Below are positions 36,791 to 46,114 of a stretch of DNA of 64,000 bases, piece by piece (position 1 is the first letter of the stretch; each line of letters begins with the position of its first letter). Below the pieces are notes generated by a model. It worked only from the letters and a program-made list of their open reading frames with translations, was not told where the DNA came from and did no database searches. Both the position numbers and the translations under genes were made by a program. Source of the DNA: CBDAPE01 sp965198325 (GTDB lineage: Bacteria > Pseudomonadota > Alphaproteobacteria > UBA828 > JAPUJA01); assembly GCA_965198325.1 (NCBI GenBank), contig CBDAPE010000012.1:62001-126000 (forward strand), in the 5' to 3' direction.

Positions 36791-36860
36791 TGACCCCCTA
36801 AAAGTGGTCCAGATTTATTGAAGAGTTTGGCGCATTTTGCCCCCTCGAAAGGAGGACGAA

Positions 36861-37139
36861 ATGAGCCGTAAACGCTACACCTCAGAACGGATTATCAGCA
36901 TGTTGCGCGAAGCCGAGGTGGCTTTGGCGCAGGGCCAGTCGGTTGGTCAAGCTTGTCGCACGCTCGGCGTATCGGAGCAGAGTTACTATCGCTGGCGCAA
37001 GGAATATGGCGGCCTTCGTACTGACCAGGCCAAGCGTCTGAAGGACCTGGAGAAGGAGAATGGCCGTCTCCGCAAGGCGATCTCGGATCTGACGTTGGAT
37101 AAGCTGATCTTGAAAGAGGCGCTTGAGGGAAATTGCTAA
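36861..37139 (+). CDS. IS3-family (IS407-type) transposase orfA
   Basis: 92-residue HTH protein MSRKRYTSERIISMLREAEV with an HTH around QACRTLGVSEQSYYRWRKEY and a coiled-coil tail (RLKDLEKENGRLRKAISDLT). ATG 36861 is preceded by GAAAGGAGGACGA, a strong ribosome-binding site. It overlaps orfB by seven bases. Confidence 0.92.
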   Translation: MSRKRYTSERIISMLREAEVALAQGQSVGQACRTLGVSEQSYYRWRKEYGGLRTDQAKRLKDLEKENGRLRKAISDLTLDKLILKEALEGNC

Positions 37140-38038
37140 GCCCCGCCCGTCGCCGGCAGTGTGTTGATCATCTCCAGGCCGAACTGGGGATCTCCGAGCG
37201 ACGGGCCTGTGCTGTTGCAGGCCAACATCGCTCAACCCAGCGCAAGAGACCCCGTGGTCGGGATGATGAAGAGGCCCTCACGGCCGCGATCATCCGCTTG
37301 GCCAGCCAGTATGGCAGATATGGCGATCGGCGGATCACTGCCTTGCTCAGGACCGAAGGTTGGCACGTGAACGCCAAGCGGGTCCAGCGCATCTGGCGGC
37401 GGGAGGGGCTGAAGCTCCCACAGAAGCAACCGAAACGGGGCAGGCTGTGGCTCAACGACGGATCCTGCATCCGTCTGCGGCCGTGCTGGCCCAATCACGT
37501 CTGGTCCTATGACTTCGTCATGGATCGAACACACGATGGGAGGACGTTCCGCATGCTCACCGTGATCGATGAGTTCACCAGGCGGTGCATGGCCGTTGTC
37601 GTCGAGCGAAGATTGAACTCGGACAATGTCCTCCATTGTCTGACCGAGCTCTTCGTCCAACATGGCCCGCCGGATCATATCCGTTCCGACAACGGCTCAG
37701 AGTTTACCGCTCATGCCGTCCGCGACTGGCTCGGCAGGATCGGCGTCAAGACCCTCTATATCGAGCCCGGGTCACCTTGGGAGAACGGATACAACGAGAG
37801 CTTCAACTCAAAGCTCCGGGACGAAATCCTGAACACGGAGATCTTCTCTACACTGAAGCAGGCCAAAGTGCTGATCGAACGATGGCGCCATCACTATAAT
37901 ACCATCCGGCCGCATAGCTCGCTCGGATACAGACCGCCGGCCCCAGAAACCATCTTGCCAAACGTTGAGGGGCCAACCTACCCTGTTGAGGGGCTACGGG
38001 CGGCCCATCAACTTAACCCGCGCCAAACTCTAACTTAA
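37133..38038 (+). CDS. IS3-family (IS407-type) transposase orfB
   Basis: 301-residue catalytic part, probably made as a frameshift fusion with orfA. The DDE residues are all present: HVWSYDFVMDRTHDG, DHIRSDNGSEFTAHAV, and SPWENGYNESFNSKLRDE. The C-terminal RPHSSLGYRPPAPE is typical. It looks intact, so this copy may still be mobile. Confidence 0.92.
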   Translation: MLSPARRRQCVDHLQAELGISERRACAVAGQHRSTQRKRPRGRDDEEALTAAIIRLASQYGRYGDRRITALLRTEGWHVNAKRVQRIWRREGLKLPQKQPKRGRLWLNDGSCIRLRPCWPNHVWSYDFVMDRTHDGRTFRMLTVIDEFTRRCMAVVVERRLNSDNVLHCLTELFVQHGPPDHIRSDNGSEFTAHAVRDWLGRIGVKTLYIEPGSPWENGYNESFNSKLRDEILNTEIFSTLKQAKVLIERWRHHYNTIRPHSSLGYRPPAPETILPNVEGPTYPVEGLRAAHQLNPRQTLT

Positions 38039-38062
38039 GCGCTGGACCACTAATCGGGGGCA

Positions 38063-38579
38063 GGCCAAATATTACCTCGGTGTGATGTACGCTCATGGCA
38101 AGGGCGTGGCGCGCGACGAAGACCAGGCCGCCACGTATTACCGGCAGGCTGCGGAAAAAGGCCACGCTCCAGCCCAGTTCAGCCTCGGTTTACTGCTCCA
38201 TCAACACGGCGAGTATGAACGTGCGGTAAAATGGCTGACCCAGGCGGCATCCAGCAACACGACGGCCCAGTCTCTGGTCGGCCGGATGTATTTGACCGGC
38301 CGCGGCGTCTATCAGGATGACGCCACGGCATTCCGTTATCTTTCCAAGGCAGCTGACGGCGGCGACTTGGATGCCCAGTTCCTGAGGGCAGGCATGTATG
38401 CCGTGGGGCGCGGTACGGATACGGATTTGATTGAGGCCTATGCCTGGTCGAGTGTTCTGTCCTTCCAGGGCTATCCGGGAGCCGCAGACCGCTTGGCCGA
38501 GGTCGAGGGTAAGTTGAACGAAGCCGACCGGTACGCGGCCGACGCCCGGGCCGGCGCGCTGGCCCTGCAAATCCGGTAA
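38063..38579 (+). pseudogene. Sel1-repeat protein, N-terminally truncated by an IS
   Basis: C-terminal fragment of a Sel1-like repeat protein (TPR-related; often in exopolysaccharide, signalling or secretion contexts). Repeats: AKYYLGVMYAHGKGVARDED, then AAEKGHAPAQFSLGLLLHQH, then SLVGRMYLTGRGVYQDDATA, then AAGMYAVGRGTDTD-like units. The frame runs out of the IS right end without a proper start, so the N-terminus is lost. An internal ATG (38082) exists but would start inside a repeat. Confidence 0.8.
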
Positions 38580-38702
38580 TTCTCTGCCGGGTGATTATTT
38601 TTGCAACGGGCCGCGAATTTGATCCCGCCACGGAACGAAATCGGGTAAGTAGGGCGGGGATGACAATCCTGTCGCCCCGATGACCGCGGAAGGGATCCAC
38701 CG

Positions 38703-39680
38703 GTGGGCCGACTTGTTTGGATCACCCTGATTTTGGGTCTCGTTGTCCTCGTTACGGGTCCGGCTCGAGCACAGACGTCGCCGCCGTTTGACGGCTGGCT
38801 TGCAGAGCTCCGCGCCGAGGCACTGGAGCGCGGCATTTCGGCGGAAATCCTTCAAGACGCCCTGATTGGCGTCGCGCCGATTCCGAGAGTGATCGAGCTC
38901 GACCGCTCACAGCCTGAATTTACCCTGACGTTAGACGAATATCTCGACCGGGTGGTGCCCGCGAGCCGGGTGCAGAAAGGCAGGGAGATGCTGGCCGCAA
39001 ATCGGGCGCTTCTCGATGAGATCGGCGGCGCGTTCGGAGTCCAGCCCCGCTTCATCGTCGCCTTGTGGGGAATTGAGACCGATTTCGGTCGCATCACCGG
39101 TGGTTTTCCGGTTATCGCGTCCCTCGTAACCCTGGCGCATGACGGCCGGAGAAGTGAGTTTTTTCGCAAAGAGTTATTTGACGCTTTGATAATATTAGAT
39201 CAGGGAGATGTAACGGTTGAAGCGATGTTCGGGTCTTGGGCGGGCGCAATGGGTCAGAGCCAGTTCATGCCGTCGAGCTTTCTTGGCTATGCCGTCGATT
39301 ACGACGGCGATGGGCGACGCGATATCTGGACCACGCCGGCCGATGTCTTCGCATCGGCTGCCAATTACCTATCGAATTACGGCTGGGCCGACGATCAGAC
39401 CTGGGGCCGCGAGGTCCAACTGCCAGACGGCTTCAACCCGGCTTTGCTCGGATTGGATACCCGGAAGCGGCTTTCCGAATGGCAGGCTCTCGGTGTTCGC
39501 CGGGCTGATGGTCGAGATCTGCCGGCTCGCGACCTTATGGGCTCGATCGTAATGCCGGACGACGAAGGACCCCGCAGCTTCGTCGTCTACGAGAATTTCC
39601 GCACGATTCTTAAGTGGAATCGTTCAACTTATTTCGGCGTTGCGGTTGGACGGCTTGCCGATCGCATTTCGGGAGGCTAA
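38703..39680 (+). CDS. lytic murein transglycosylase, MltB family
   Basis: Periplasmic peptidoglycan-cleaving enzyme (GH103). Signal peptide (LVWITLILGLVVLVTGPARA-QT). The catalytic glutamate is in FIVALWGIETDFGRITGGFP (about residue 125); AMGQSQFMPSSFLGYAVDYD and ASAANYLSNYGWADDQTWG follow. The start is GTG 38703. Length (325 residues) fits the family. Next to rlpA and a DD-carboxypeptidase, so the neighbourhood serves wall remodelling. Confidence 0.93.
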   Translation: MGRLVWITLILGLVVLVTGPARAQTSPPFDGWLAELRAEALERGISAEILQDALIGVAPIPRVIELDRSQPEFTLTLDEYLDRVVPASRVQKGREMLAANRALLDEIGGAFGVQPRFIVALWGIETDFGRITGGFPVIASLVTLAHDGRRSEFFRKELFDALIILDQGDVTVEAMFGSWAGAMGQSQFMPSSFLGYAVDYDGDGRRDIWTTPADVFASAANYLSNYGWADDQTWGREVQLPDGFNPALLGLDTRKRLSEWQALGVRRADGRDLPARDLMGSIVMPDDEGPRSFVVYENFRTILKWNRSTYFGVAVGRLADRISGG

Positions 39681-39727
39681 ACTCCGCCCCCACAATTTGA
39701 GGGTCAGAGAGCGGAGCATACCAGATC

Positions 39728-40690
39728 ATGGGTGTTTCACGGCTTGTTGCCGTTGGAGGCGTCCTCCTTGCCGGCGCCGTCCTCGTCGCCTGTGCCGAAA
39801 CAGAGTTTGCGGTTCACGCCGCCAAGACCATCGCCGGTTTGGAGGATGAAGCGTCGGCGACCGGTGAGGGGCGGTTCAAGGTGGGCGATCCCTACGAGGT
39901 CGAGGGCGTTTGGTATTACCCCGAAGTCGACGCCACCTACGACAAAACGGGAATTGCCTCCTGGTACGGTGAACCCTTTCACGGCCGGCGGACGGCAAAC
40001 GGCGAAATCTACGACATGAATGAAATGACGGCGGCGCACAAGACATTGCCGTTGCCGACCTTTGTCCGGGTGACGAATCTTGAGAATGGCCGATCCATCG
40101 TGGTTCGCGTCAATGATCGCGGGCCTTTCGTTCATGGCCGGATTATCGATATGTCCCGGCGCGCGGCGCAACTCCTGGGCTTCGAATTGGCCGGTACCGC
40201 CAAGGTGCGGGTGGGCGTGCTGGCGTCCGACGAGCAGGAACCTGAAACCCGGCTCGCCATGCTCGATCAGCTGGGCGGCGAGATCGTCGTTGCCGACGCA
40301 AGCGGTGCGACGGGCGGCGACGTTGTGGTATCGGTCGGCGAGCCGTCGATGGAAGCGGTTCCAGTAGGCGACGTAACGGTGGTATCGCTCGACGCGCCGA
40401 TGTCGACGGACGCTGTGATCCCATCTCCCGCATCCGAATCGACGGTCGTGATCGCTGCGAGCCCGGAGATGTACATCCAGGTCGGTGCATTCGCCAATTC
40501 GAGCAACGCCACGGCCCTCGAGCAACAGCTCTCCGATCTCGGGACAACCCGAATCTCACAATTGCAGATCGACGAGCAAATTCTTTATCGCGTGCGGCTC
40601 GGCCCCTTCGACAGTCTCGATCAGGCGGACGCCACGCTCGAACAGCTCATCGCCATCGGTCACCCTCAGGCGCGGCTGATCGTCGATTGA
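39728..40690 (+). CDS. rlpA: RlpA-type septal lytic transglycosylase lipoprotein with SPOR domain
   Basis: Outer-membrane lipoprotein: signal with lipobox LVAC, lipidated C22. Double-psi beta-barrel domain at about residues 75-165 with GIASWYGEPFHGRRTANGE, TAAHKTLPLPTFVRVTN and VRVNDRGPFVHGRIIDMSRR. A linker follows, then a C-terminal SPOR domain (MYIQVGAFANSSNATALEQQ to the end) that binds denuded septal peptidoglycan. Role: cleavage of glycan strands at division. Confidence 0.94.
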   Translation: MGVSRLVAVGGVLLAGAVLVACAETEFAVHAAKTIAGLEDEASATGEGRFKVGDPYEVEGVWYYPEVDATYDKTGIASWYGEPFHGRRTANGEIYDMNEMTAAHKTLPLPTFVRVTNLENGRSIVVRVNDRGPFVHGRIIDMSRRAAQLLGFELAGTAKVRVGVLASDEQEPETRLAMLDQLGGEIVVADASGATGGDVVVSVGEPSMEAVPVGDVTVVSLDAPMSTDAVIPSPASESTVVIAASPEMYIQVGAFANSSNATALEQQLSDLGTTRISQLQIDEQILYRVRLGPFDSLDQADATLEQLIAIGHPQARLIVD

Positions 40691-40790
40691 TCCCGGGAAA
40701 CCGTGATCCAGCGGGTGGTCAGGCCATGCCCGTAGCCTGTATAGTCCCCTTCTGACATAACCTCTTCACCAGCCTGACGTCGACGGTCCC

Positions 40791-41972
40791 ATGCTCACCC
40801 CGATCATCTCAGTTTATCTGCTTCGTTCGCTGAGCTACGCGCGTGCCACAGTCTTCGCGGTTGTCGCACTCATTCTTGCTGCGGGTCTGCACCCGGCCCA
40901 CGCGATCGAAACTAACGCCACACATGCCGTTCTGGTCGATTACACGACAGGGGCCGTGCTGTTGGAGAAAAATGCGGATCAACCCATGCCGCCCGCCTCC
41001 ATGAGCAAACTCATGACGGTCTACATGGTTTTCGACGATCTCACGGCGGGGCGATTGTCGCTTCAGGATACCTTCCGGGTTAGCGAGGTTGCCTGGCGCA
41101 AAGGCGGCTCGAAGATGTTTGTCGAGGTTGATTCCAGAGTTACCGTCGAGGATCTGCTGCGCGGCGTCATCGTCCAGTCGGGCAACGACGCCTGCATCGT
41201 GCTGGCGGAAGGTATCGCCGGAACCGAGGAGACATTCGCCGATCGCATGAACGCCGTGGCGTCCGATCTCGGCCTGCGCAACAGCCACTTCACCAACGCG
41301 ACAGGCTGGCCCGACCCGAATCATGGCATGTCGGCGCGCGATCTGGCCGTGCTCAGCTACCGCCTGATCCGGGATTTCCCCGACTATTACACCTATTTCG
41401 CGGAGCTTGAATTCACCTTCAACGGGATCCGCCAAGGTAACCGCAACCCGCTGCTCTACAAAAACCTCGGTGCCGATGGACTGAAAACCGGCCACACCGA
41501 GGCGTCGGGCTATGGTTTGACCGCCTCGGCGGTCCGCGACGACCGGCGGTTAATTCTGGTGGTCAATGGCTTAACCAGCGTCAATGAGCGCTCGCAAGAG
41601 GCCGAACGGCTGCTCGAATTCGGCTTCCGGGATTTTGACAACTATCTCCTTTTCAAGGCTGGCGAGCTCATCACGGAAGCCGATGTCTGGCTGGGCGCGG
41701 CCAAGACCGTCCCGTTGATGATCGAAGACCACATGTTGGTGTCCATGGAACGATCGGCGCGCGCCGATTTACGGGTTGCAGTATCCTATGAAGGGCCGAT
41801 CGCCGCGCCCATTGAGAAGGGGGCGCCGCTGGCGACGTTGACCGCGAGCGCACCGGGCATGCGCACCATCGAGACCGAACTCGTTGCCGGTGCGGCGGTC
41901 AAGGAGCTGTCGACATTTGCGCGCATTGGCGCGGCGATTAACTATCTACTGTGGGGCCCGAAAGACAACTGA
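40791..41972 (+). CDS. dacA: D-alanyl-D-alanine carboxypeptidase (PBP5/6 type)
   Basis: Trims the terminal D-Ala of peptidoglycan pentapeptides in the periplasm. Signal peptide in the first 40 residues (ending near HPAHA-IE). Penicillin-binding motifs: SMSK (serine about residue 69), SGN in IVQSGNDACIVL, and KTG in DGLKTGHTEASGYG. The C-terminal domain and a last amphipathic helix for membrane attachment follow. 393 residues, normal length. dacA versus dacC cannot be decided from sequence; tmk follows. Confidence 0.92.
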   Translation: MLTPIISVYLLRSLSYARATVFAVVALILAAGLHPAHAIETNATHAVLVDYTTGAVLLEKNADQPMPPASMSKLMTVYMVFDDLTAGRLSLQDTFRVSEVAWRKGGSKMFVEVDSRVTVEDLLRGVIVQSGNDACIVLAEGIAGTEETFADRMNAVASDLGLRNSHFTNATGWPDPNHGMSARDLAVLSYRLIRDFPDYYTYFAELEFTFNGIRQGNRNPLLYKNLGADGLKTGHTEASGYGLTASAVRDDRRLILVVNGLTSVNERSQEAERLLEFGFRDFDNYLLFKAGELITEADVWLGAAKTVPLMIEDHMLVSMERSARADLRVAVSYEGPIAAPIEKGAPLATLTASAPGMRTIETELVAGAAVKELSTFARIGAAINYLLWGPKDN

Positions 41973-42014
41973 CGTAAGATCAGAGGCGACTGTCAAAGGG
42001 GGGGAAGGCGCAAC

Positions 42015-42662
42015 ATGGCGACCGGCCAGTTCATCACGCTCGAAGGGGGCGAAGGCACGGGCAAATCGACCCAGGCGACCTTGCTGCGTGAAGCGCTCGA
42101 AGCGCGCGGTCTGAAGGTCATCCAGACGCGCGAGCCGGGCGGCAGCCGGGACGCAGAGGCAATTCGCACCTTGCTGCTCACGGGCGGCGACGGTCAGTGG
42201 GATCCCGTGACCGAGACCCTGTTGCAGTTCGCTGCGCGTGCGGATCACCTGCGTCGAACCATCCTGCCGGCGCTCGAACGCGGCACCTGGGTCGTGTCCG
42301 ACCGTTTCGCGGATTCGACCCGTGCCTATCAGGGAGCGGGCCTCGGAGTCGATGCCGACGCGATCGAGCAGATTTACCGCCTTGTGATGGGTAACTTCCG
42401 TCCGGATCTGACGATCGTCCTCGACCTGCCCGTCGCCACGGGACTTGCCCGGGCCGCCGAGCGGGACGGTGGCATCACGGCGCACTACGAGCGGATGCCC
42501 GAAATTTTTCACGAACATGTCCGGGAACGATTCCAGGAGATCGCCGCGGCGGAGCCTAGGCGCTGCACTCTGGTCGATGCGGACAAGGGCATCGACGAGT
42601 TGCACGCGATAGTCCTCGACACGGTTTCGGCGAATCTTGACCAGCGGTCCGCCCATGGCTGA
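42015..42662 (+). CDS. tmk: thymidylate kinase
   Basis: Phosphorylates dTMP to dTDP. P-loop EGGEGTGKSTQAT at about residues 8-20, DR motif in VVSDRFADSTRAYQG, and the lid region in VATGLARAAERDGG. 215 residues. Its end overlaps the holB start (ATG 42655), a pair often conserved because both serve DNA replication. Confidence 0.96.
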   Translation: MATGQFITLEGGEGTGKSTQATLLREALEARGLKVIQTREPGGSRDAEAIRTLLLTGGDGQWDPVTETLLQFAARADHLRRTILPALERGTWVVSDRFADSTRAYQGAGLGVDADAIEQIYRLVMGNFRPDLTIVLDLPVATGLARAAERDGGITAHYERMPEIFHEHVRERFQEIAAAEPRRCTLVDADKGIDELHAIVLDTVSANLDQRSAHG

Positions 42663-43689
42663 GACGGGCGGCGCGGTCGCCGGCAGCCTGGAGCCTCGCG
42701 CCAATTCCCAGCTGATCGGTCATAACACGGCCGAAGCCGCGTTGCTTGACGCGTGGCGAGGCGGTCGCCTGTCCCACGCTTGGCTGTTTCATGGACCGCG
42801 CGGGATCGGCAAGGCCACGCTCGCCTATCGCTTCGCCCGCTTTCTCCTGAGCGAGGACGAATCCGGTGCCGCACCCGCGCGCACGGGCCAGGGGCTCGCG
42901 ATCGACCCCGCCAGTGGCGTCTTCCGGCGCATCGCGTCGGGCGGCCATGCCGACCTGCTGACCCTCGAGCCTGCGATCGAAGAGAAGACCGGAGCGCGCA
43001 AGACCGAGATCAGCGTCGCGACCGCGCGCGGCGTCGACGGGTTTCTGGGACTCACGGCGGGTGAGGGGCGCTGGCGGGTGGTAATCGTCGATACCGCCGA
43101 CGAGCTCAATCGCAATGCCGCCAATGCCATCCTCAAGCTGCTCGAGGAGCCGCCTGCCCGGGTCGTCCTTCTGCTGCTGAGCGCTTCGCCCGGCCGCCTG
43201 CTGGCAACCATCCGCTCGCGCTGCCGCCGGCTCGCGCTGCGACCGCTTACGACCGGGCAGCTCGACGGCTTTTTGACGACGCGCTTGCCCGATCTCTCGC
43301 CCGAGGAGCGGATCACGCTCGCCCGGCTCGCCCGGGGCAGCTCCGGTCAGGCCCTCGATCTCGCCGCGCGGGGCGGGCTCGAACTCGATGGACGGCTTAA
43401 CGCGTTGCTCGAGAGCCTGCCCCAGCCGGACTTGGCTCTGGTTCACAGTTTTGGCGATCAACTCGCACGCAAGAGGGCCGAGCCCGATTTTCGCACGGTC
43501 GGCGAGTTGCTGGGCGACTGGCTCGCCCGACGCGCCCGGGCCGCGGCTGCGCGCGGTGAACTTGAACAAAGCCTGGCGGTATGGGAAAAGGTGAGCCGTC
43601 TTTTCGACGAGGCCGAGCGTTACAGCCTCGACCGTAAACAGGTTCTGCTGACAGCCTTTTCCGCCCTGCAACGCGCCGAACGCGCCTGA
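42655..43689 (+). CDS. holB: DNA polymerase III subunit delta'
   Basis: Clamp-loader subunit. AAA+ domain with the P-loop-like GPRGIGKATLAYRFARFLLS near residues 40-60, WRVVIVDTADELNRNAANAI and LKLLEEPPARVVLLLLS. No zinc-finger cysteine cluster is apparent. ATG 42655 gives 344 residues and overlaps the tmk stop by eight bases; the frame extends six codons upstream inside tmk. Confidence 0.92.
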   Translation: MAETGGAVAGSLEPRANSQLIGHNTAEAALLDAWRGGRLSHAWLFHGPRGIGKATLAYRFARFLLSEDESGAAPARTGQGLAIDPASGVFRRIASGGHADLLTLEPAIEEKTGARKTEISVATARGVDGFLGLTAGEGRWRVVIVDTADELNRNAANAILKLLEEPPARVVLLLLSASPGRLLATIRSRCRRLALRPLTTGQLDGFLTTRLPDLSPEERITLARLARGSSGQALDLAARGGLELDGRLNALLESLPQPDLALVHSFGDQLARKRAEPDFRTVGELLGDWLARRARAAAARGELEQSLAVWEKVSRLFDEAERYSLDRKQVLLTAFSALQRAERA

Positions 43690-43736
43690 AGCGAAAGCTG
43701 ACGGGGCCTCCTGGCGCCCCGCCCGACGAGACCGGA

Positions 43737-45320
43737 ATGCCGCGAGCCAACGACGCCTACTACATCACGACGCCGATCTACTACGTCAACGATTCGCCCC
43801 ACATCGGCCATGCCTACACGACGCTCGCCTGCGACGCGCTGGCTCGCTTCATGCGGCTCGACGGCCAGCGGGTAAAGTTCCTGACCGGGACCGATGAACA
43901 CGGCCAGAAGGTTGAAAAATCAGCGCACGCGGCGGGCGAGGAGCCCCGTGCCTTCGTCGACCGCATGTCCAAGCGCTTCGAAGATCTGGCGACGTTCATG
44001 AACTTCTCGAACGACGACTTCATCCGCACCACGGAGGCGCGCCACATCCGCTCCGTCCAGCAGCTCTGGCGGGAGATCGACGCCAACGGTCACATCTATC
44101 TGGGCAGCTATGCAGGCTGGTATTCGGTGCGTGACGAAGCCTACTACGCGGAAGACGAGCTCGTCGCCGGCGAGGATGGGCAGAAGATTGCGCCGACCGG
44201 CGCGCCCGTAGAGTGGGTCGAGGAACCGAGCTATTTCTTCAGGCTTTCGGCGTTTCAGGAGCCGTTGCTCGCCTATTACACGAAACATGAAACAAACCCC
44301 CGGCTCGGGCCATCGGTGGCTCCCGCGAGCCGGCTCAACGAGGTGAAACGCTTCGTCGAGGGCGACCTGCGCGATCTCTCGATTTCGCGCACGACATTTA
44401 ACTGGGGCGTTCCCGTGCCCGACGATGCGGACCATGTCATGTATGTCTGGCTCGACGCGCTCACCAACTACCTCTCGGCGGTGGGCTACCCGGATACCCA
44501 AAGCGACGACTACAAGATCTTCTGGCCCGCGGACCACATGGTCGGCAAGGACATCCTGCGCTTTCACGCGGTCTACTGGCCGGCATTTCTGATGGCCGCC
44601 GGGATCGAGCCGCCAAACCTGATCTATGCCCACGGCTGGTGGACCAACGAAGGTCGGAAGATCTCCAAGTCGCTGGGCAACGTGATCGATCCCTACCAGA
44701 TTGTCGAAACCTACGGCCTCGACCAGGTCCGCTATTTCCTGCTCCGAGAGGTCCCGTTCGGCAATGACGGCGACTTTTCCCACCGGGCGATCGTCGGCCG
44801 CCTGAACGCCGACCTCGCCAACGACTTCGGCAACCTGGCCCAACGGGTGCTCTCGATGATCGCCAAAAACTGCGGCGGAGCGGTGCCAGAGCCAGGCGAC
44901 TTGGACGAGGTGGACGAAACCCTGCTCGAAGCCTGCGAAGTACTGCTGACCGACATGAGGGCGAATTTTCTCCTGCATCGCTTTCATGTCGCCCTCGAGC
45001 GTCACGCCGAGCTGGTCTCGGCGGCGAATCGCTATGTCGACGAGCAGGCTCCCTGGGCCTTGCGCAAGACCGATTCGGCGCGCATGGCCACGGTGCTCTA
45101 CGTGCTGGCCGAGACCATCCGCAACCTCGCTGTTCTGGCCTGGCCTGTCATGCCCGAGTCCTGCGACAGGATCCTTGCACAGCTTGGTATCGAACCGAAT
45201 ACCTGGTCCTTCAAGGACGTTCGGCCGAACCGCCGGCTCAGCCCTGGTACGCCCCTGCCGCCGCCCACGCCCGTGTTCGCGAAGTATGTCGAGCCCGAGG
45301 AGGACGGAGCGGCGTCCTGA
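43737..45320 (+). CDS. metG: methionyl-tRNA synthetase
   Basis: Charges tRNA-Met. HIGH-type motif in YVNDSPHIGHAYTT and KMSKS-type motif KISKSLGN near residue 306. The zinc-knuckle cysteines are absent, so this is the short type without the C-terminal tRNA-binding domain (527 residues). It lies between holB and tatD, a common alphaproteobacterial order. The stop overlaps tatD by one base. Confidence 0.96.
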   Translation: MPRANDAYYITTPIYYVNDSPHIGHAYTTLACDALARFMRLDGQRVKFLTGTDEHGQKVEKSAHAAGEEPRAFVDRMSKRFEDLATFMNFSNDDFIRTTEARHIRSVQQLWREIDANGHIYLGSYAGWYSVRDEAYYAEDELVAGEDGQKIAPTGAPVEWVEEPSYFFRLSAFQEPLLAYYTKHETNPRLGPSVAPASRLNEVKRFVEGDLRDLSISRTTFNWGVPVPDDADHVMYVWLDALTNYLSAVGYPDTQSDDYKIFWPADHMVGKDILRFHAVYWPAFLMAAGIEPPNLIYAHGWWTNEGRKISKSLGNVIDPYQIVETYGLDQVRYFLLREVPFGNDGDFSHRAIVGRLNADLANDFGNLAQRVLSMIAKNCGGAVPEPGDLDEVDETLLEACEVLLTDMRANFLLHRFHVALERHAELVSAANRYVDEQAPWALRKTDSARMATVLYVLAETIRNLAVLAWPVMPESCDRILAQLGIEPNTWSFKDVRPNRRLSPGTPLPPPTPVFAKYVEPEEDGAAS

Positions 45321-46114
45321 TGCTGGTCGACAGTCACTGCCATCTGGATTACGTCGAGACCGATGCGGAGCGGGACGCCGTGATTGACCGGGCGCGGGCC
45401 GCCGGCGTCGGCCTGATGCAGACCATCTGCACCAAATTGACCGAATTCGAGCGCGTCCGGGCCATCGCGGAGCGGTATAATGATGTCTGGTGCTCGGTGG
45501 GCGTCCATCCCCACGAAGCCGCGCAGGAGCTCGCCGACGTGTCCGACCGGCGGCTTGTCGAGCTCGCCGGCCACCCCAAGGTCATCGGCATCGGCGAAAC
45601 CGGCTTGGACTACTACTACGAGCACAGTCCCCGAGACGCGCAGGCCGCAAGCTTTCGCATCCATATCCGTGCCGCCCGCCAGACCGGACTGCCGCTCATC
45701 GTCCACACCCGCGACGCAGACGATGACACTGTGGCGATCCTGCGCGAGGAAGCGGAGCAGGGGGCCTATCCGGGCGTAATCCACTGTTTTTCAGCGGGCC
45801 AGGGCCTCGCGGATGCCGCGCTTTCGCTGGGCCTCTACATCTCGCTTTCCGGGATCGTCACCTTCAAGAACGCGGAAAGCGTGCGGGCGGCGGCGCGAAC
45901 GATTCCGTCCGATCGTCTGTTGATCGAGACCGATGCACCGTACCTGGCGCCGGTTCCTGTGAGGGGCAAGCGCAATGAACCCGCCTTCCTCGCCCACACT
46001 GCGGCATACCTCGCTGAATTCCTTGGACTTTCGCTGACCGATCTTGTCGCGCTCACGGAGCGGAATTTCTTTCAGCTATTTACGAAAAGCTCGGCTCAAG
46101 GGACTGCCGTATAA
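45320..46114 (+). CDS. tatD: TatD family metal-dependent hydrolase (DNase)
   Basis: TIM-barrel metallohydrolase with 3'-5' exonuclease activity in studied members. Metal motif VDSHCHLDY at residues 3-11, IGETGLDYYYEHSPRDAQ, VHTRDADDDT, and the C-terminal LIETDAPYLAPVPVRGKRNE. 264 residues. It overlaps metG and the following gene by one base each, so translation is probably coupled. Confidence 0.94.
   Translation: MLVDSHCHLDYVETDAERDAVIDRARAAGVGLMQTICTKLTEFERVRAIAERYNDVWCSVGVHPHEAAQELADVSDRRLVELAGHPKVIGIGETGLDYYYEHSPRDAQAASFRIHIRAARQTGLPLIVHTRDADDDTVAILREEAEQGAYPGVIHCFSAGQGLADAALSLGLYISLSGIVTFKNAESVRAAARTIPSDRLLIETDAPYLAPVPVRGKRNEPAFLAHTAAYLAEFLGLSLTDLVALTERNFFQLFTKSSAQGTAV

Larger units (their letters stand above)
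36791..38062 (+). mobile_element. IS3-family element (IS407 type)
   Basis: About 1272 bases. Left end TGACCCCCTAAAAGTGGTCC; the right end, read inward, TGCCCCCGATTAGTGGTCC. Overlapping orfA and orfB look intact. The bases outside the ends (GGAG left, GGCC right) do not match, so no target duplication is present. The flanks are parts of two unrelated truncated genes in opposite orientation, which fits a deletion or rearrangement through the IS. Confidence 0.88.
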
